64,000 nt of DNA from the NCBI RefSeq assembly GCF_900107735.1, contig NZ_FNQV01000014.1:1-64000 (forward strand), in the 5' to 3' direction. This document shows, in pieces, positions 45,773 through 55,337 of the stretch (within the stretch, counting starts at the first letter, position 1; the number at the start of each line of letters is the position of its first letter). The notes beneath the pieces were generated by a model that was given only the letters and a program-made list of their open reading frames with translations, did not search any database and was not told where the DNA came from. This DNA is from Bowdeniella nasicola (lineage in GTDB: Bacteria > Actinomycetota > Actinomycetes > Actinomycetales > Actinomycetaceae). A program made the position numbers and the translations under genes.

Positions 45773-48700
45773 TTAGGCCGTCCGACGTCGGATCAGCAGC
45801 GCGCCGCCGCCCAGCAGGACGAGCGCAAGGAATCCTGCGCCTAGCACCTCGCCGCCGGTAATCGGCAGTCCGGGCCTACCGGGGTTCGTCGGCTTGGCCG
45901 TCGGCTCATCGGTGGGGGACTGCGTCGGAGTTTCCGTTGGCTCGTCCGTCGGAGTCTCCGTCGGAGTCTCGGTCGGCTCCTCGGTCGGAGTCTCGGTGGG
46001 CTCCTCGGTCGGAGTCTCGGTGGGCTCTTCCGTCGGCGTATCGGTGGGCTCTTCCGTCGGGGTTTCCGTTGGCTCGGTCGCCGCCTTCAGCGCCAACAGT
46101 TCGGCCTGCTCGCCGACCTTGTTGTGGAGGTGGAAGTAGAGCACGTCGTGCTTGTCGTCGCCCTCCTGCGCGTTCTTCGCGACGGGACGCTTGGCGTCCG
46201 GATCGAGCGTGTAGGCAATGGCTTCACCGTCGAGGTTCAGATCCACGCCCTTGACGCCGAGGTTGGAGGCAAACGAGATGCGCGGCTTGCCAGCGTTGTA
46301 CTCGAATGCGACCGCGTCGGTCTCGCCAGCGGCCAGGCCCTCGTCGGGCTTTTCCGCGGCGTACCAGGAGTTACCGACCGCGGTGATGGTCAGCGGCAGA
46401 TCACCGGCGGCGATCTCCTCCGGCGTGAATCCGACGGCGGTGAGCTCGAACGGCAGCGCCATGACAGCGCTATCGAAGGTGTTCGTATCGAAGGCACCGC
46501 CGGGCACCTGGTTGACGAAGGACAGTCCGGTGTTCTTACCCGCGTCGTCGAAGACCGCGACTACGGCGACATCGGAGCCTTCCAGGCGCATGGCCTGGAC
46601 CGAGTAGGTCTTGCCCTTAGCCTGGACCTTCAGCGAGAGGTAGCCGGGGGCGGCCGGGGAGATCGGCCAGGCGGCGTAGGTCTCCAGACCGACGAGCACC
46701 TGGGCTTCCTTGGCGATCTCCTCCGGGGTGCCGGTCAACTGCTTGACGTTACTCAGGACGCCAACGCGCTTGATGTCGGTGGACTTCAACACCTCGGCGT
46801 ATGGCTCCTCTTCGGCGGAGACCTTCTTCTCCGGGGAGGAGGCGACGAACTCCAGCGGCAGTGCCACGGGCACAAACGCGTTGACCTTGCCCGGGTAGGC
46901 GCTGTCGTGAGCGAAGGTTTCGCCGGTGGCACTCAGCGTGCCGGTGTTCTTGTCCGCGTCGAAGTCGGACTTCGCGGTGAGGGCAGAGGCGGGCTTGACC
47001 GTCGCGGAGATCGGCAGGCGCAGTTCGCCGCCCTCAGGAGCGCCGGTGCCCTTGGCAACGAGGCGGCCCGTCGGGGTGGAGATGAACTCGCGCAGGAACT
47101 TCGCGCCGCCTAGGGCTGCGACTTCCTGCTCGAGCGGCATCGTCGGGTCGATGACCTTGGCGAAGCGCTTCGGATCGATCGCGATCGTCACCGTTGCTTC
47201 CACCTGGCCACCTGCCGGGACGTTGACCGCGGCCGGGGAGACCGAATATGTCACGCCGGGAACCTTGGTGGCCTCGAGGTAGGAGAGCTTCAGAGCTGCG
47301 GCCTTATCGCCGGTGTTTTGGATCGTGACCTTGCGATCGGCAGTGAAGCCGGCCGCCGGGAACTCGACGATCCCGAAGTTCACCGAGGCGAGAGCCGAGG
47401 CCTGCGAATCGAACATCACGATGTGGTTGTCCACGCCGGCCTTGGCATCGACGCGGCCGGCGCCAACGCGCTGCGGCCCGTAGGCGCCCTTGTCGGAGGT
47501 GATGTCGTGGAAGGCGGTGTTCATGACGCCGGCCTTGAGCTGGATTGCGTTCCACTCCGGGTGCGCCTGCTTGACCAGCGCGGTCACGCCCGCGACGTGC
47601 GGGGTGGCCATCGAGGTGCCGGTCATGGCAGTCGGGCCGTTGCCGCTACCGACCGCGGCCGAGACAATCTGAGTGCCGGGGGCTGCCACGTCGGGCTTGA
47701 CGATGCCGAAGGAGCCGTGCACGCCGCGCGAGGACGAGGAGTTGAGCTTGTCGGCGTTGTTCGCGTCGAATTCGCGGATCGCGCTGATGCCGTCCTTGGT
47801 GAAGGTAACCGAGACCGGTCCGGCGGCCAGCGCCGCTTCGACCTTGGCGGTGTTATCGGCGGTGAGCTGGAAACCAGGCAGGGCCTTATTACCGGCGATG
47901 CCCGAGGTGAACTCGTTGACCGAGGACTTCAGCACGACGCCTGCGGCGCCAGCGGCCTCGAGGTTGTTGAATCGGGCGGCCGAGCCGCACTTCAGCGAGG
48001 GGGCCTCCACCCAGTCGATCAGCGCGGCCTTGTCCTTGACCTTTTCCACATCTTCGGCCGACAGTGGCTCGCACGCCTCGGAGTTGTCTCCGGTCAGGGC
48101 GACAACCTCCTTCGGGCCGACCGCTTCGGAGGTCCACTCGTAGCTGACCGAGTACTGCCCGGCGAGCTTTTCTTCCGTGCCGCCCAGGTCGAAGGTCGCC
48201 GCGTCGAAGTAGGACACGCCATTGGTGGAGTTAGCTACCGTCAGCGCCGACGCGGCGTTGCCCGGGGAGCCGCCAATGTCGTACTGGTCGCCGTCGTTAC
48301 CGGAAGCGACGACGGAGACGATGCCGCGCTCCTTGAACAGGGCATCGACGATGAGGTTTTCGGGATCGCCAGCCGGCGCGTAGGTGCCGCCGAGGCTCAT
48401 GTTGACGATGTCGACCTTGGGCCACTTATAGGAGCCGTCGTCGTTCTTTGCGAGGAGCTCATCGAGGGCAGCCGGCACGTAGCCGGTGGATCCCGCGCAG
48501 CCGAACACCTTGAATGCGAGGATGTTGGCTTCCGGTGCTGAGCCCGGGGCGACCTGGAAGCCGGCCAGATCCTCGTCGCTCAGGGCGGCGTACTCGCCGG
48601 TGAAGGTGGTGCCATCGGCATTGACGCCCTTGCCAGCAGCGGTTCCGGCCACGTGCGTACCGTGGCCGCCTGAGCGGCGGATCTTCGGGTCAGCGGTGCA

Positions 48701-49453
48701 GACCTCGGGGGCGATGTCGATGGGGTTCGGATCCGGGACCGCAACGCGCGAGCCGAGAGAACCGGAGGGGGAGTAGTCCTCACCGACGAAGTCCCAGCCG
48801 CCGATGACGTTGCCGATCGGCCACGTCGGCTTCGCGGTGCGAGCTGCCGCATCGCGGTAGGGGCTGTAGTCGCCCGAGCCACCGAAGGTCTTATGGGTGA
48901 AGTCGACGCCGGAGTCGATAACGGCGATCGTCACGTCCTTACCGGTCGCGCCGGAGTACTTCCAAGCCTGCAGCGCCTTCGTGAGCTGGTTCGTCCCGCC
49001 GTTGGACGGCGTGCGGAGCGTCAGAGGGCGGATCGCGATGACGTCATCGCGCTGGGCAAGCTTGGTCAGGGCTTCCGCATCGGCCTCAACCGCGAAACCG
49101 GAAATGGCGTTCGTCGTCGTGTACATGACGGTCGCCTTGGGATCGGCAATGGCATCGGCGACGGCCGACGTCATGGCCTCGACGCGCTTCTTAGCGGTCG
49201 AGGGTGCCACGCCATCATCACTGGCCGTGACAACACTGGGGGCCGCGACCTGCACGAAGGCGGTAACGCGGCCCTTTTCTAGCGGAGAGACGATCTTGGC
49301 GGACGGACTCGGAGAGGTCTTTTTGACGGCGGCGCTGAGCTCGGCGACATCGGGATTCGGCGAGGGAGCGGCGACGACGGGTGCAGTGAGCGAAAACGCA
49401 ACGGCAAGACCCGCGGGAATCGCCACCGCACGCCGGGAGAATCTACCTGGCAT
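45773..49453 (-). CDS. Cell-wall-anchored subtilisin-like serine protease (paralogue B, LPITG)
   Basis: A 1226-residue S8 protease with the same layout as A: signal peptide (1-29), propeptide, catalytic Asp180, His264 and Ser614, PA insertion and C-terminal beta domains. It then has a Thr/Glu/Pro repeat stalk (45886-46079), the sorting signal LPITG (45854-45868), a membrane helix and the tail RRRTA. Sortase would link it to peptidoglycan; no sortase is in the window. I chose ATG 49453 (PGRFSRRAVAIP) over 49468 because ATAGGAC is correctly spaced and matches A. Such enzymes are often adhesin/host-protein-degrading or nutrition proteases; the substrate is not known. Confidence 0.94.
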   Translation of the reverse strand: MPGRFSRRAVAIPAGLAVAFSLTAPVVAAPSPNPDVAELSAAVKKTSPSPSAKIVSPLEKGRVTAFVQVAAPSVVTASDDGVAPSTAKKRVEAMTSAVADAIADPKATVMYTTTNAISGFAVEADAEALTKLAQRDDVIAIRPLTLRTPSNGGTNQLTKALQAWKYSGATGKDVTIAVIDSGVDFTHKTFGGSGDYSPYRDAAARTAKPTWPIGNVIGGWDFVGEDYSPSGSLGSRVAVPDPNPIDIAPEVCTADPKIRRSGGHGTHVAGTAAGKGVNADGTTFTGEYAALSDEDLAGFQVAPGSAPEANILAFKVFGCAGSTGYVPAALDELLAKNDDGSYKWPKVDIVNMSLGGTYAPAGDPENLIVDALFKERGIVSVVASGNDGDQYDIGGSPGNAASALTVANSTNGVSYFDAATFDLGGTEEKLAGQYSVSYEWTSEAVGPKEVVALTGDNSEACEPLSAEDVEKVKDKAALIDWVEAPSLKCGSAARFNNLEAAGAAGVVLKSSVNEFTSGIAGNKALPGFQLTADNTAKVEAALAAGPVSVTFTKDGISAIREFDANNADKLNSSSSRGVHGSFGIVKPDVAAPGTQIVSAAVGSGNGPTAMTGTSMATPHVAGVTALVKQAHPEWNAIQLKAGVMNTAFHDITSDKGAYGPQRVGAGRVDAKAGVDNHIVMFDSQASALASVNFGIVEFPAAGFTADRKVTIQNTGDKAAALKLSYLEATKVPGVTYSVSPAAVNVPAGGQVEATVTIAIDPKRFAKVIDPTMPLEQEVAALGGAKFLREFISTPTGRLVAKGTGAPEGGELRLPISATVKPASALTAKSDFDADKNTGTLSATGETFAHDSAYPGKVNAFVPVALPLEFVASSPEKKVSAEEEPYAEVLKSTDIKRVGVLSNVKQLTGTPEEIAKEAQVLVGLETYAAWPISPAAPGYLSLKVQAKGKTYSVQAMRLEGSDVAVVAVFDDAGKNTGLSFVNQVPGGAFDTNTFDSAVMALPFELTAVGFTPEEIAAGDLPLTITAVGNSWYAAEKPDEGLAAGETDAVAFEYNAGKPRISFASNLGVKGVDLNLDGEAIAYTLDPDAKRPVAKNAQEGDDKHDVLYFHLHNKVGEQAELLALKAATEPTETPTEEPTDTPTEEPTETPTEEPTETPTEEPTETPTETPTDEPTETPTQSPTDEPTAKPTNPGRPGLPITGGEVLGAGFLALVLLGGGALLIRRRTA
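45886..46079 (-). repeat. Thr-Glu-Pro stalk repeats in subtilase B
   Basis: Units of TEEPTETP-type sequence repeat about eight times and form a stiff stalk between the enzyme and the LPITG anchor. At DNA level they are imperfect 24-base units. Copy number may vary between strains. Confidence 0.85.
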
Positions 49454-49474
49454 CGGCAGTCCTATCATGAGGAG

Positions 49475-49505
49475 AAATTACAACATGGTGTCGAGGGTCA
49501 CTCGA
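49475..49505 (-). promoter_or_regulatory. Putative promoter of subtilase B with shared 18-base box
   Basis: Plus-strand gtgtcgagggtcactcga (49488-49505) is the partner of the box upstream of subtilase A. On the minus strand it holds GTGACC, and TAATTT (49475-49480) lies 15 bases further. A ten-base palindrome, cccatatggg (49549-49558), further upstream could be an additional operator. Confidence 0.5.
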
Positions 49506-49624
49506 TGGGGGTTACGCTACGCGACGCTTTCCACCCCCATAAGAGGTGCCCATATGGGTGTCGTCTCCCGGAAAGCTGAAGGGTTGACAGCGGCCGCGAG
49601 AGGCCACTCGCCCAACAGCTGTCG

Positions 49625-49654
49625 TTGAATCTTGCTAATTATTGTTGCGATAAA
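49625..49654 (+). promoter_or_regulatory. Putative promoter before the small unknown gene and proS
   Basis: TTGAAT (49625-49630), an 18-base AT-rich spacer and GATAAA (49649-49654) resemble a vegetative promoter, 45 bases before the ATG at 49699. The AT-richness stands out locally. Confidence 0.45.
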
Positions 49655-49698
49655 GGATTCTCAACTCGAGGGTCTGGGAAGACCAGTAAGGTGGCGTT

Positions 49699-50097
49699 AT
49701 GAATGCGACGACACGCCCTACTGATGCTGAGACCAAGGCCCTTGTTTCCTCGGTTCTGGCTGGCTTGACTGACCTTGCATGCGGCATCGTCGCCCCAGAA
49801 TATGTGAGACTTATCTCAGGTTCGCGTGCGCTTTCCGGACGCGCCGAACGCGCGAGCGATGCTCCTCTCGCCCGAGAGCTCGCTCCCACCTACCACCTGG
49901 ACGGCGCCCACGTGTCCTGGCGCGGTGACCTAGCGACGATTCGTGGCGAAGTGAGCACGCAGCATGCCGACGGCCGCGTCGAGCACAGCGCGCTCCACAT
50001 GAGTGCGCGCCACGATGGATGCTGGCACGTGCAGTCGTTTTCATTGCGCCCGGCCGCAGGCGCACAGCGAGAACCGTCTGCCGAACTTTTTAGGTAA
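49699..50097 (+). CDS. Small unknown protein, possibly Rv3235-like
   Basis: A 132-residue protein: a helical N-terminus (DAETKALVSSVLAGLTDLACG), then a beta-rich part (VSWRGDLATIRGEVSTQHADGRVEHSALHMSARHDGCWHVQSFSLRP). The end resembles the Rv3235 family's closing pattern, in which a basic strand is followed by a Trp-containing strand, but the match is weak. No signal or membrane segment is seen. It lies nine bases before proS and seems to share its promoter. Confidence 0.55.
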   Translation: MNATTRPTDAETKALVSSVLAGLTDLACGIVAPEYVRLISGSRALSGRAERASDAPLARELAPTYHLDGAHVSWRGDLATIRGEVSTQHADGRVEHSALHMSARHDGCWHVQSFSLRPAAGAQREPSAELFR

Positions 50098-50106
50098 GGT
50101 CAAACC

Positions 50107-51903
50107 GTGAGCACTCGACTGACAACACTCTTCCTTCGCACGCTGCGCGAAACCCCCGCCGATGCGGAAGTCGCGAGCCACCAGTTGCTCGTGCGCGCCG
50201 GATACGTTCGCCGGGCCGCCCCGGGCATTTACACGTGGCTGCCGCTGGGCCTGAAGGTTCTGCGCAAGGTCGAGGCCATCGTGCGCGAAGAAATGGATGC
50301 GATCGGCGGCCAGGAAGTGCACTTCCCGGCCCTGCTGCCGGCCGAGCCCTACCAGGCGACCAACCGCTGGGTCGAATACGGCCCCAACCTGTTCCGCCTG
50401 CGCGATCGCCGCGATAACGACTACCTCCTTGCTCCCACGCACGAGGAGATGTTCACCCTTGCCGTGAAAGACCTGTACTCCTCTTATAAGGACCTGCCGG
50501 CGATCATCTACCAGATCCAAACGAAATACCGCGACGAAGCGCGCCCGCGCGCGGGCCTCATTCGCGCCCGTGAGTTCATCATGAAGGACTCCTATTCCTT
50601 CGACGTCGAAGACTCCGGCCTCGATGAGTCCTACGCCAAGCACCGCGAAGCCTACGAAAAGATCTTCCAGCGCCTCGGCCTCGACTACGTCATCTGCGCG
50701 GCCATGAGCGGCGCGATGGGTGGTTCAAAGTCCGAAGAGTTCCTCTTCCCGACCGCGATCGGCGAAGATACCTTCGTGCGCTCGCCCGGTGGTTACACCG
50801 CCAATGCCGAGGCCGTCGAGACGCCGGCGCCCGCTGACGTCGATTTTTCCAGCGTGCCCGAGCCGAGCCAGATCCATACCCCGGGCGCCAAGACGATCGC
50901 GACGCTGGTATCCGGACTGGAGACCGAAGCTCCCCGCGAACAGGGCTGGAGTGCGGCCGATACGCTCAAGCACGTCGTGCTCAAGGTCAGCCACCCCACC
51001 GATGGCGACTCCCTGCTCGTCATTGGCCTGCCCGGTGACCGCGACGTCGACCTGAAGCGCGTGGAGGCGGCACTCAGCCCCGCCGAGGTCGAACCCGCCA
51101 GCGAGGATGACTTCAAGGCATACCCCGAGCTCGTTCCCGGCTTCATCGGCACCCGCCACATCGGCCCCCAGGGCCGCAAGGACGCCGACGGCAACTCGCT
51201 CATCACCTACCTCATGGACGCGCGCGTGCCGTACGGCTCCGCCTGGGCGACCGGCGGCGACGAAGATGGCTACCACACGATCAACAACGTGTTCGGCCGC
51301 GAGTTCGAGGTCGACGGCCGCATCGAGGCCGCCGAGATCCGCGCGGGCGATCCTGCCCCCGACGGCTCCGGGGAGCTCGAGCTCGCCCGCGGTATCGAGA
51401 TTGGACACATCTTCCAGCTCGGCCGCAAGTATGCCGAAGCGCTGGGGCTGAGCGTCCTCGATGAGAACGGCAAATCGCGCATCGTGACGATGGGCTCCTA
51501 CGGCATCGGCGTCTCGCGCATCCTCGCGGCGCTGGCCGAGGAATACCACGACGAGCACGGCCTGACCTGGCCGATCCAGGTGGCGCCCGCCCACGTGCAC
51601 ATCGTCGCCACCGGTAAGGACCCGGCGATCTTTGAGGCCGCGGCCCAGCTCGCCGAGGACCTCGACGACGCCGAGTTCGACGTCATCTACGACGATCGCC
51701 TCAAGGTCTCCGCCGGCGTGAAGTTCGCCGACGCGGAGCTGCTCGGCGTACCGAACATCCTCGTCGTCGGGCGCGGCCTTGCCGATGGTGTCGTCGAACT
51801 GCGCAACCGCGCAACTGGCGAGTCCCGCGAGATCGAGATCGACGGTGCTTCGCAGGCCATCGCCGACGAGCTCACCGCCCAGCTCCTTGACGCCGGAGCC
51901 TAA
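50107..51903 (+). CDS. proS: Prolyl-tRNA synthetase
   Basis: A class II synthetase of the bacterial type. The 598-residue protein has the motif 1 region near [29 protein letters not shown], motif 2 in [25 protein letters not shown], an editing insertion (about 235-390) and motif 3 around [27 protein letters not shown]. The anticodon-binding domain is at the C-terminus. A GTG start follows TTAGGTAAGG. It overlaps the next gene by 17 bases. Confidence 0.97.
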   Translation: MSTRLTTLFLRTLRETPADAEVASHQLLVRAGYVRRAAPGIYTWLPLGLKVLRKVEAIVREEMDAIGGQEVHFPALLPAEPYQATNRWVEYGPNLFRLRDRRDNDYLLAPTHEEMFTLAVKDLYSSYKDLPAIIYQIQTKYRDEARPRAGLIRAREFIMKDSYSFDVEDSGLDESYAKHREAYEKIFQRLGLDYVICAAMSGAMGGSKSEEFLFPTAIGEDTFVRSPGGYTANAEAVETPAPADVDFSSVPEPSQIHTPGAKTIATLVSGLETEAPREQGWSAADTLKHVVLKVSHPTDGDSLLVIGLPGDRDVDLKRVEAALSPAEVEPASEDDFKAYPELVPGFIGTRHIGPQGRKDADGNSLITYLMDARVPYGSAWATGGDEDGYHTINNVFGREFEVDGRIEAAEIRAGDPAPDGSGELELARGIEIGHIFQLGRKYAEALGLSVLDENGKSRIVTMGSYGIGVSRILAALAEEYHDEHGLTWPIQVAPAHVHIVATGKDPAIFEAAAQLAEDLDDAEFDVIYDDRLKVSAGVKFADAELLGVPNILVVGRGLADGVVELRNRATGESREIEIDGASQAIADELTAQLLDAGA

Positions 51904-52444
51904 GGCACGTCTCCTCACGTGCGGCCACGGCCGGCTCACCGCAGCCGGCCTGGCCGCGCTCCTCACATCGGCGGGCGTCACCCAACTGGTTGACGTCCGG
52001 CGCTTCCCACACTCGCGGCACAACCCGGACGCGCAGGGCGAGGCCATCGCCCGCATGTGCGCCGAGCACGCCATTGCCTATCGCTGGGATGAGCGCCTCG
52101 GCGGCCGGCGACACCTGAACCGTGAGGCGGATGCGCGCTCGCCGGATACGTGGTGGCAGGTCGCCTCGTTTCGCGCCTACGCCGCCCACACCCGCACCCC
52201 CGAATTCGCCGACGCGATGAACGAACTCCTCGCCGAGGTCCCTCGCGGGCGCGTCGCGATCATGTGCTCGGAGACGGTGTGGTGGCGCTGCCATCGCCGC
52301 CTCATCGCCGACGTCACCGAGCTCAGCTTCGGTGTTGGCGTCGTCCACCTGCTACCCGGCAACCGGCGCGAGGCGCACCGCATCAGCGACGGCGCGCGCC
52401 TCCTACCCGCGGGCGGCCTCGTATGGGATGGTGGCGGCGCCTAG
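51887..52444 (+). CDS. DUF488 family protein
   Basis: About 185 residues of the DUF488 fold: [44 protein letters not shown], and [16 protein letters not shown], where the Cys is the conserved one. The function is unknown. No ATG or GTG lies before the domain in frame. TTG 51887, inside the end of proS, is the best start. The stop overlaps that of the convergent lipoprotein gene. Confidence 0.8.
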   Translation: MTPEPKARLLTCGHGRLTAAGLAALLTSAGVTQLVDVRRFPHSRHNPDAQGEAIARMCAEHAIAYRWDERLGGRRHLNREADARSPDTWWQVASFRAYAAHTRTPEFADAMNELLAEVPRGRVAIMCSETVWWRCHRRLIADVTELSFGVGVVHLLPGNRREAHRISDGARLLPAGGLVWDGGGA

Positions 52445-53274
52445 CCGGCCAACCAGCTCGCGGGGACCTCAATCTTCGCGGTCGCGAGCTGCCGCGTCGC
52501 CTCAGTCAAATAGCTCATGACCGCGCCGCGCTCGGCCACCGCCAGATCGGGCAGGGCGCCCGCGACTGCCGCGGCGCTGCGCTGGATAATCTCAGCGCGC
52601 GAGAGCTGTTCCGTGACATATATCGACGGCGGTCGCACCCCGCTCACGCCGCTTGCTTGCGGCGCCGCGACGGCCGCGCGATAACTGCGGGCCAGCGTCA
52701 CGGACTCCTTGTCGCCGGAGCGCGCGCCGAGCGCCTCCAGCTGCCACGCACCCCAGTCGAGGGCTTCCACGACGGCGGCCGACGTCGTCCACCGCCCGCT
52801 GCCCCAATCCGGCAGCTCGACGGGGGCATCCTCGGCACTGAATTCAGCGAGCAACGCGGGCAGCATGCCCGCGGCGACGACTCCGCTCGACGTGTCCTCA
52901 CCCGCCAGCTGCTTTAGGGCCGTTGCTGCCGCGGTGCGCTGCGCAATCGCTTGCTCACTCGTCGTCACGGGCGGAATCGCCGGGGGAGTGGGCAGTGCCT
53001 CGCACTCCTGCTCGCTCGCGTCCGTCGGGCATGCCTGCCACACGCCGCCCACGAGCTCGACGCGAGTGCGGTAGCGGTCAGCGGCCTGCTCATCGCCGAG
53101 CGCCTCCGGGCTCGCCGCGGCCAGCGCCTGCAGTGCGATCGCGGCCTCCTGGCGCAGGGTCTCCTCCGCGCTCGGGGGCTCGGGCGTCGGTGCGGGCATA
53201 TCGAAGCGCAGCGCGCACCCGCCGAGCAGTAACGCGCAGCCCAAGGCCACTAGCAGAAGTCGCAGTCGTTGCAC
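52441..53274 (-). CDS. Lipoprotein, function unknown
   Basis: From GTG 53274 the protein begins QRLRLLLVALGCALLLGGCALRF, a lipoprotein signal with the lipobox LLGGC. The mature part is Ala-rich and helical (about 260 residues) with no family I can name. A PTPEPP linker follows the Cys. By position, between proS and rimP, it corresponds to Rv2843-Rv2844, alanine-rich proteins of unknown role. An ATG at 53337 is also in frame, but would give a long basic stretch before the signal. Confidence 0.7.
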   Translation of the reverse strand: MQRLRLLLVALGCALLLGGCALRFDMPAPTPEPPSAEETLRQEAAIALQALAAASPEALGDEQAADRYRTRVELVGGVWQACPTDASEQECEALPTPPAIPPVTTSEQAIAQRTAAATALKQLAGEDTSSGVVAAGMLPALLAEFSAEDAPVELPDWGSGRWTTSAAVVEALDWGAWQLEALGARSGDKESVTLARSYRAAVAAPQASGVSGVRPPSIYVTEQLSRAEIIQRSAAAVAGALPDLAVAERGAVMSYLTEATRQLATAKIEVPASWLAG

Positions 53275-53372
53275 CTCTTTAGGGTGCCACAGCCGCCGCC
53301 GCGGCGGAAAAACCCGCCGCGCGCGTCCTGGTAGCATGGCGAGCGATACAACTACACATGGAGGGTTGTCAG

Positions 53373-53831
53373 ATGGCCGACCAACGCGAAACCGACCTGC
53401 TACGCCACCTCACCCCGCTTGGCCAAGCGCACGAACTGCTGATCGAAGACGTCAAAGTCGTGCCCGCCGGCAAGAAATCCGTCCTCCGTGTCACCGTCGA
53501 TCTGCCCGACGGTCCCGGCAGCGTCGATTCGGAAAAACTCACCGAGCTCTCCCGCGAAATCTCGAGGTATCTCGACGAGCACGACCCGCTGCCCGGAACC
53601 TACACGCTGGAAGTGACGACGGCGGGCGCCACCCGCACCCTTTCCACGCCCCGGCATTTCCGCCGCACCGAGGGCCACGAGATCGAATTCGTGCACGACG
53701 GCACCAAGCTCCTTGGCCGCGTCATCGACGCCTCTGATGAGGATCAGACCGTCACGCTGCGCATCGACGAAGACGACGTGGTCCTACCCATCGAGCAGGT
53801 GCGCAAAGCGCGCATCCGGCTCGCACTCTAA
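53373..53831 (+). CDS. rimP: Ribosome maturation factor RimP
   Basis: RimP is needed for 30S maturation. The 152-residue protein (ATG 53373, GAGGG upstream) has LLIEDVKVVPAGKKSVLRVTVDLPDG, then the family core SREISRYLDEHDPLPGTYTLEVTTAGATR and the Sm-like C-terminal domain. It begins the rimP-nusA-ylxR-infB series. Confidence 0.93.
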   Translation: MADQRETDLLRHLTPLGQAHELLIEDVKVVPAGKKSVLRVTVDLPDGPGSVDSEKLTELSREISRYLDEHDPLPGTYTLEVTTAGATRTLSTPRHFRRTEGHEIEFVHDGTKLLGRVIDASDEDQTVTLRIDEDDVVLPIEQVRKARIRLAL

Positions 53832-53907
53832 GAGGCCGCGCCCCGCGCGCGCCCACCAACATCAAGCTATGGCCACACCCGGCATCGGGTGAGATAAGGA
53901 GACGATT

Positions 53908-54882
53908 GTGGATATCGACATGAGTGCACTCAAGCTCGTGGGAAGCGAGCTGGAGATCTCGCTGGATGTCCTCATCTCGGCGATCGAAGAAGCCCTGTTG
54001 ACCGCCTACCACCACCTGCCCGATTCCGTCCGCGGCGCCCGCATCGATATCGATCGCCGCACCGGGGCCGTGACGGTGTGGGCACCGGAGTACGACGACG
54101 AGGGTACGATCATCGGCGAGTTCGAGCACACGCCCGAGGGCTTTGGCCGCATCGCGGCCCAGACCGCCCGTTCGGTCATCGTGCAGCGGCTGCGCGACGC
54201 CGAGGATCAGCAGGTCCTTGGCAACTACAAGGACAAGGCCGGCCAGCTCGTCTCCGGCGTCGTCCAGCACGATCACCGCACCCGCCACATTTCCATCGAC
54301 CTCGGCGACGTCGAGGCGATCCTGCCCGAACACGAGCAGGTGCCCGGCGAAACCTATGAGCACGGCGAGCGCCTGCGCGCCTACGTGGTGGAGGTTGGCC
54401 GCGGTCGCAAGGGCCCACAGATCATCGTCTCTCGCACCCACCCCGAGTTCGTGCGCGGCCTCTTCGCCCACGAGTGCCCCGAGGTGGCCAAGGGCGACGT
54501 CACGATCACCTCGATCGCGCGCGAAGCCGGGCGCCGCTCGAAGATCGCGGTGAGGTCCAACGTGGCGGGCCTGAACGCCAAGGGAGCGTGCATCGGCCCG
54601 ATGGGTCAGCGCGCCCGCGCCGTCATGAGCGAACTGCGTAACGAGAAGATCGACATCGTCGACTACAGTGACGATCCCGCCGAGTTCGTAGCTGCCGCGC
54701 TGTCCCCGGCGAAGGTCTCCCAGGTCATCATCGACGAAGAAGCCCACCGGGCAATCGCGATCGTGCCGGATTACCAGCTCTCGCTCGCGATCGGCAAGGA
54801 GGGGCAAAACGCCCGCCTCGCCCACCGATTGACCGGGTGGAAGCTCGATATCCGCTCGGATGCGGAGCCTTCCGGGCAGTGA
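53908..54882 (+). CDS. nusA: Transcription termination/antitermination factor NusA
   Basis: NusA binds RNA polymerase and RNA, affecting pausing, termination and antitermination. The 324-residue protein has the N-terminal polymerase-binding domain, an S1 domain (QLVSGVVQHDHRTRHISIDLG) and two KH domains (KIAVRSNVAGLNAKGACIGPMGQRARAV and IDEEAHRAIAIVPDYQLSLAIGKEGQNARLAHRLTGWKLDI). It lacks the acidic repeats of E. coli NusA, as usual in actinobacteria. A GTG start follows AAGGAGACG. Confidence 0.96.
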   Translation: MDIDMSALKLVGSELEISLDVLISAIEEALLTAYHHLPDSVRGARIDIDRRTGAVTVWAPEYDDEGTIIGEFEHTPEGFGRIAAQTARSVIVQRLRDAEDQQVLGNYKDKAGQLVSGVVQHDHRTRHISIDLGDVEAILPEHEQVPGETYEHGERLRAYVVEVGRGRKGPQIIVSRTHPEFVRGLFAHECPEVAKGDVTITSIAREAGRRSKIAVRSNVAGLNAKGACIGPMGQRARAVMSELRNEKIDIVDYSDDPAEFVAAALSPAKVSQVIIDEEAHRAIAIVPDYQLSLAIGKEGQNARLAHRLTGWKLDIRSDAEPSGQ

Positions 54883-54956
54883 GTCCGCTCACGCAACGGG
54901 GCTCTTCGCGCATTTGAATGCGGCGAAACTGCGCCCCAGGCGTTAGGGTGGATCCG

Positions 54957-55202
54957 GTGAATGATGAGATCGGCACGCCGCTGCGTACCTGCGTCGGCTG
55001 TCGGCAACGTTCACCACGTGATCGCCTCATCCGGTTCGTTGTGCGTTCGGGCACGGCTTGTTATGACCCCCAAGCCAGTGCACCGGGGCGCGGAGCCTGG
55101 TTGCATCCGGATGAGACGTGTCGAGCGGCGGCGCTAAAAAATGGCGGATTCAACCGCGCATTCAAAACGCGCATTACGTCGGTCGAGACGATCAACCAGT
55201 AA
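54957..55202 (+). CDS. ylxR: YlxR / DUF448 protein
   Basis: An 81-residue RNA-binding fold protein with the signature RTCVGCRQRSPRDRLIRFV and PGRGAWLHPDETC. YlxR lies between nusA and infB in most Gram-positives; in B. subtilis and relatives it is a nucleoid-associated or RNase P-associated regulator. GTG 54957 gives the usual length. Confidence 0.9.
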   Translation: MNDEIGTPLRTCVGCRQRSPRDRLIRFVVRSGTACYDPQASAPGRGAWLHPDETCRAAALKNGGFNRAFKTRITSVETINQ

Positions 55203-55297
55203 GACCGGTCCAATGTGGACCACCAACGAGGAAAGCGGGTTGGAAGCCGATGGGCACCCGATGAGTACCCAGCGATGAGCTGCCAGCACAACTAGCG

Positions 55298-55322
55298 GTC
55301 TGTTTCCTGTGCGGGAACGGAC
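55298..55322 (+). promoter_or_regulatory. Hairpin in the infB leader next to the ribosome binding site
   Basis: gtctgtttcc pairs with gggaacggac (ten pairs including two G-U) over tgtgc. It ends six bases before AGGAG (55329-55333) of infB. It could tune infB translation. Confidence 0.4.
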
Positions 55323-55337
55323 CCGGACAGGAGAATT

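Noticed and set aside
45886-46079. Regular DNA repeats that could suggest a CRISPR array
   Set aside because: Repeats are short, contiguous and in frame, encoding a Thr-Glu-Pro stalk; there are no unique spacers or cas genes.
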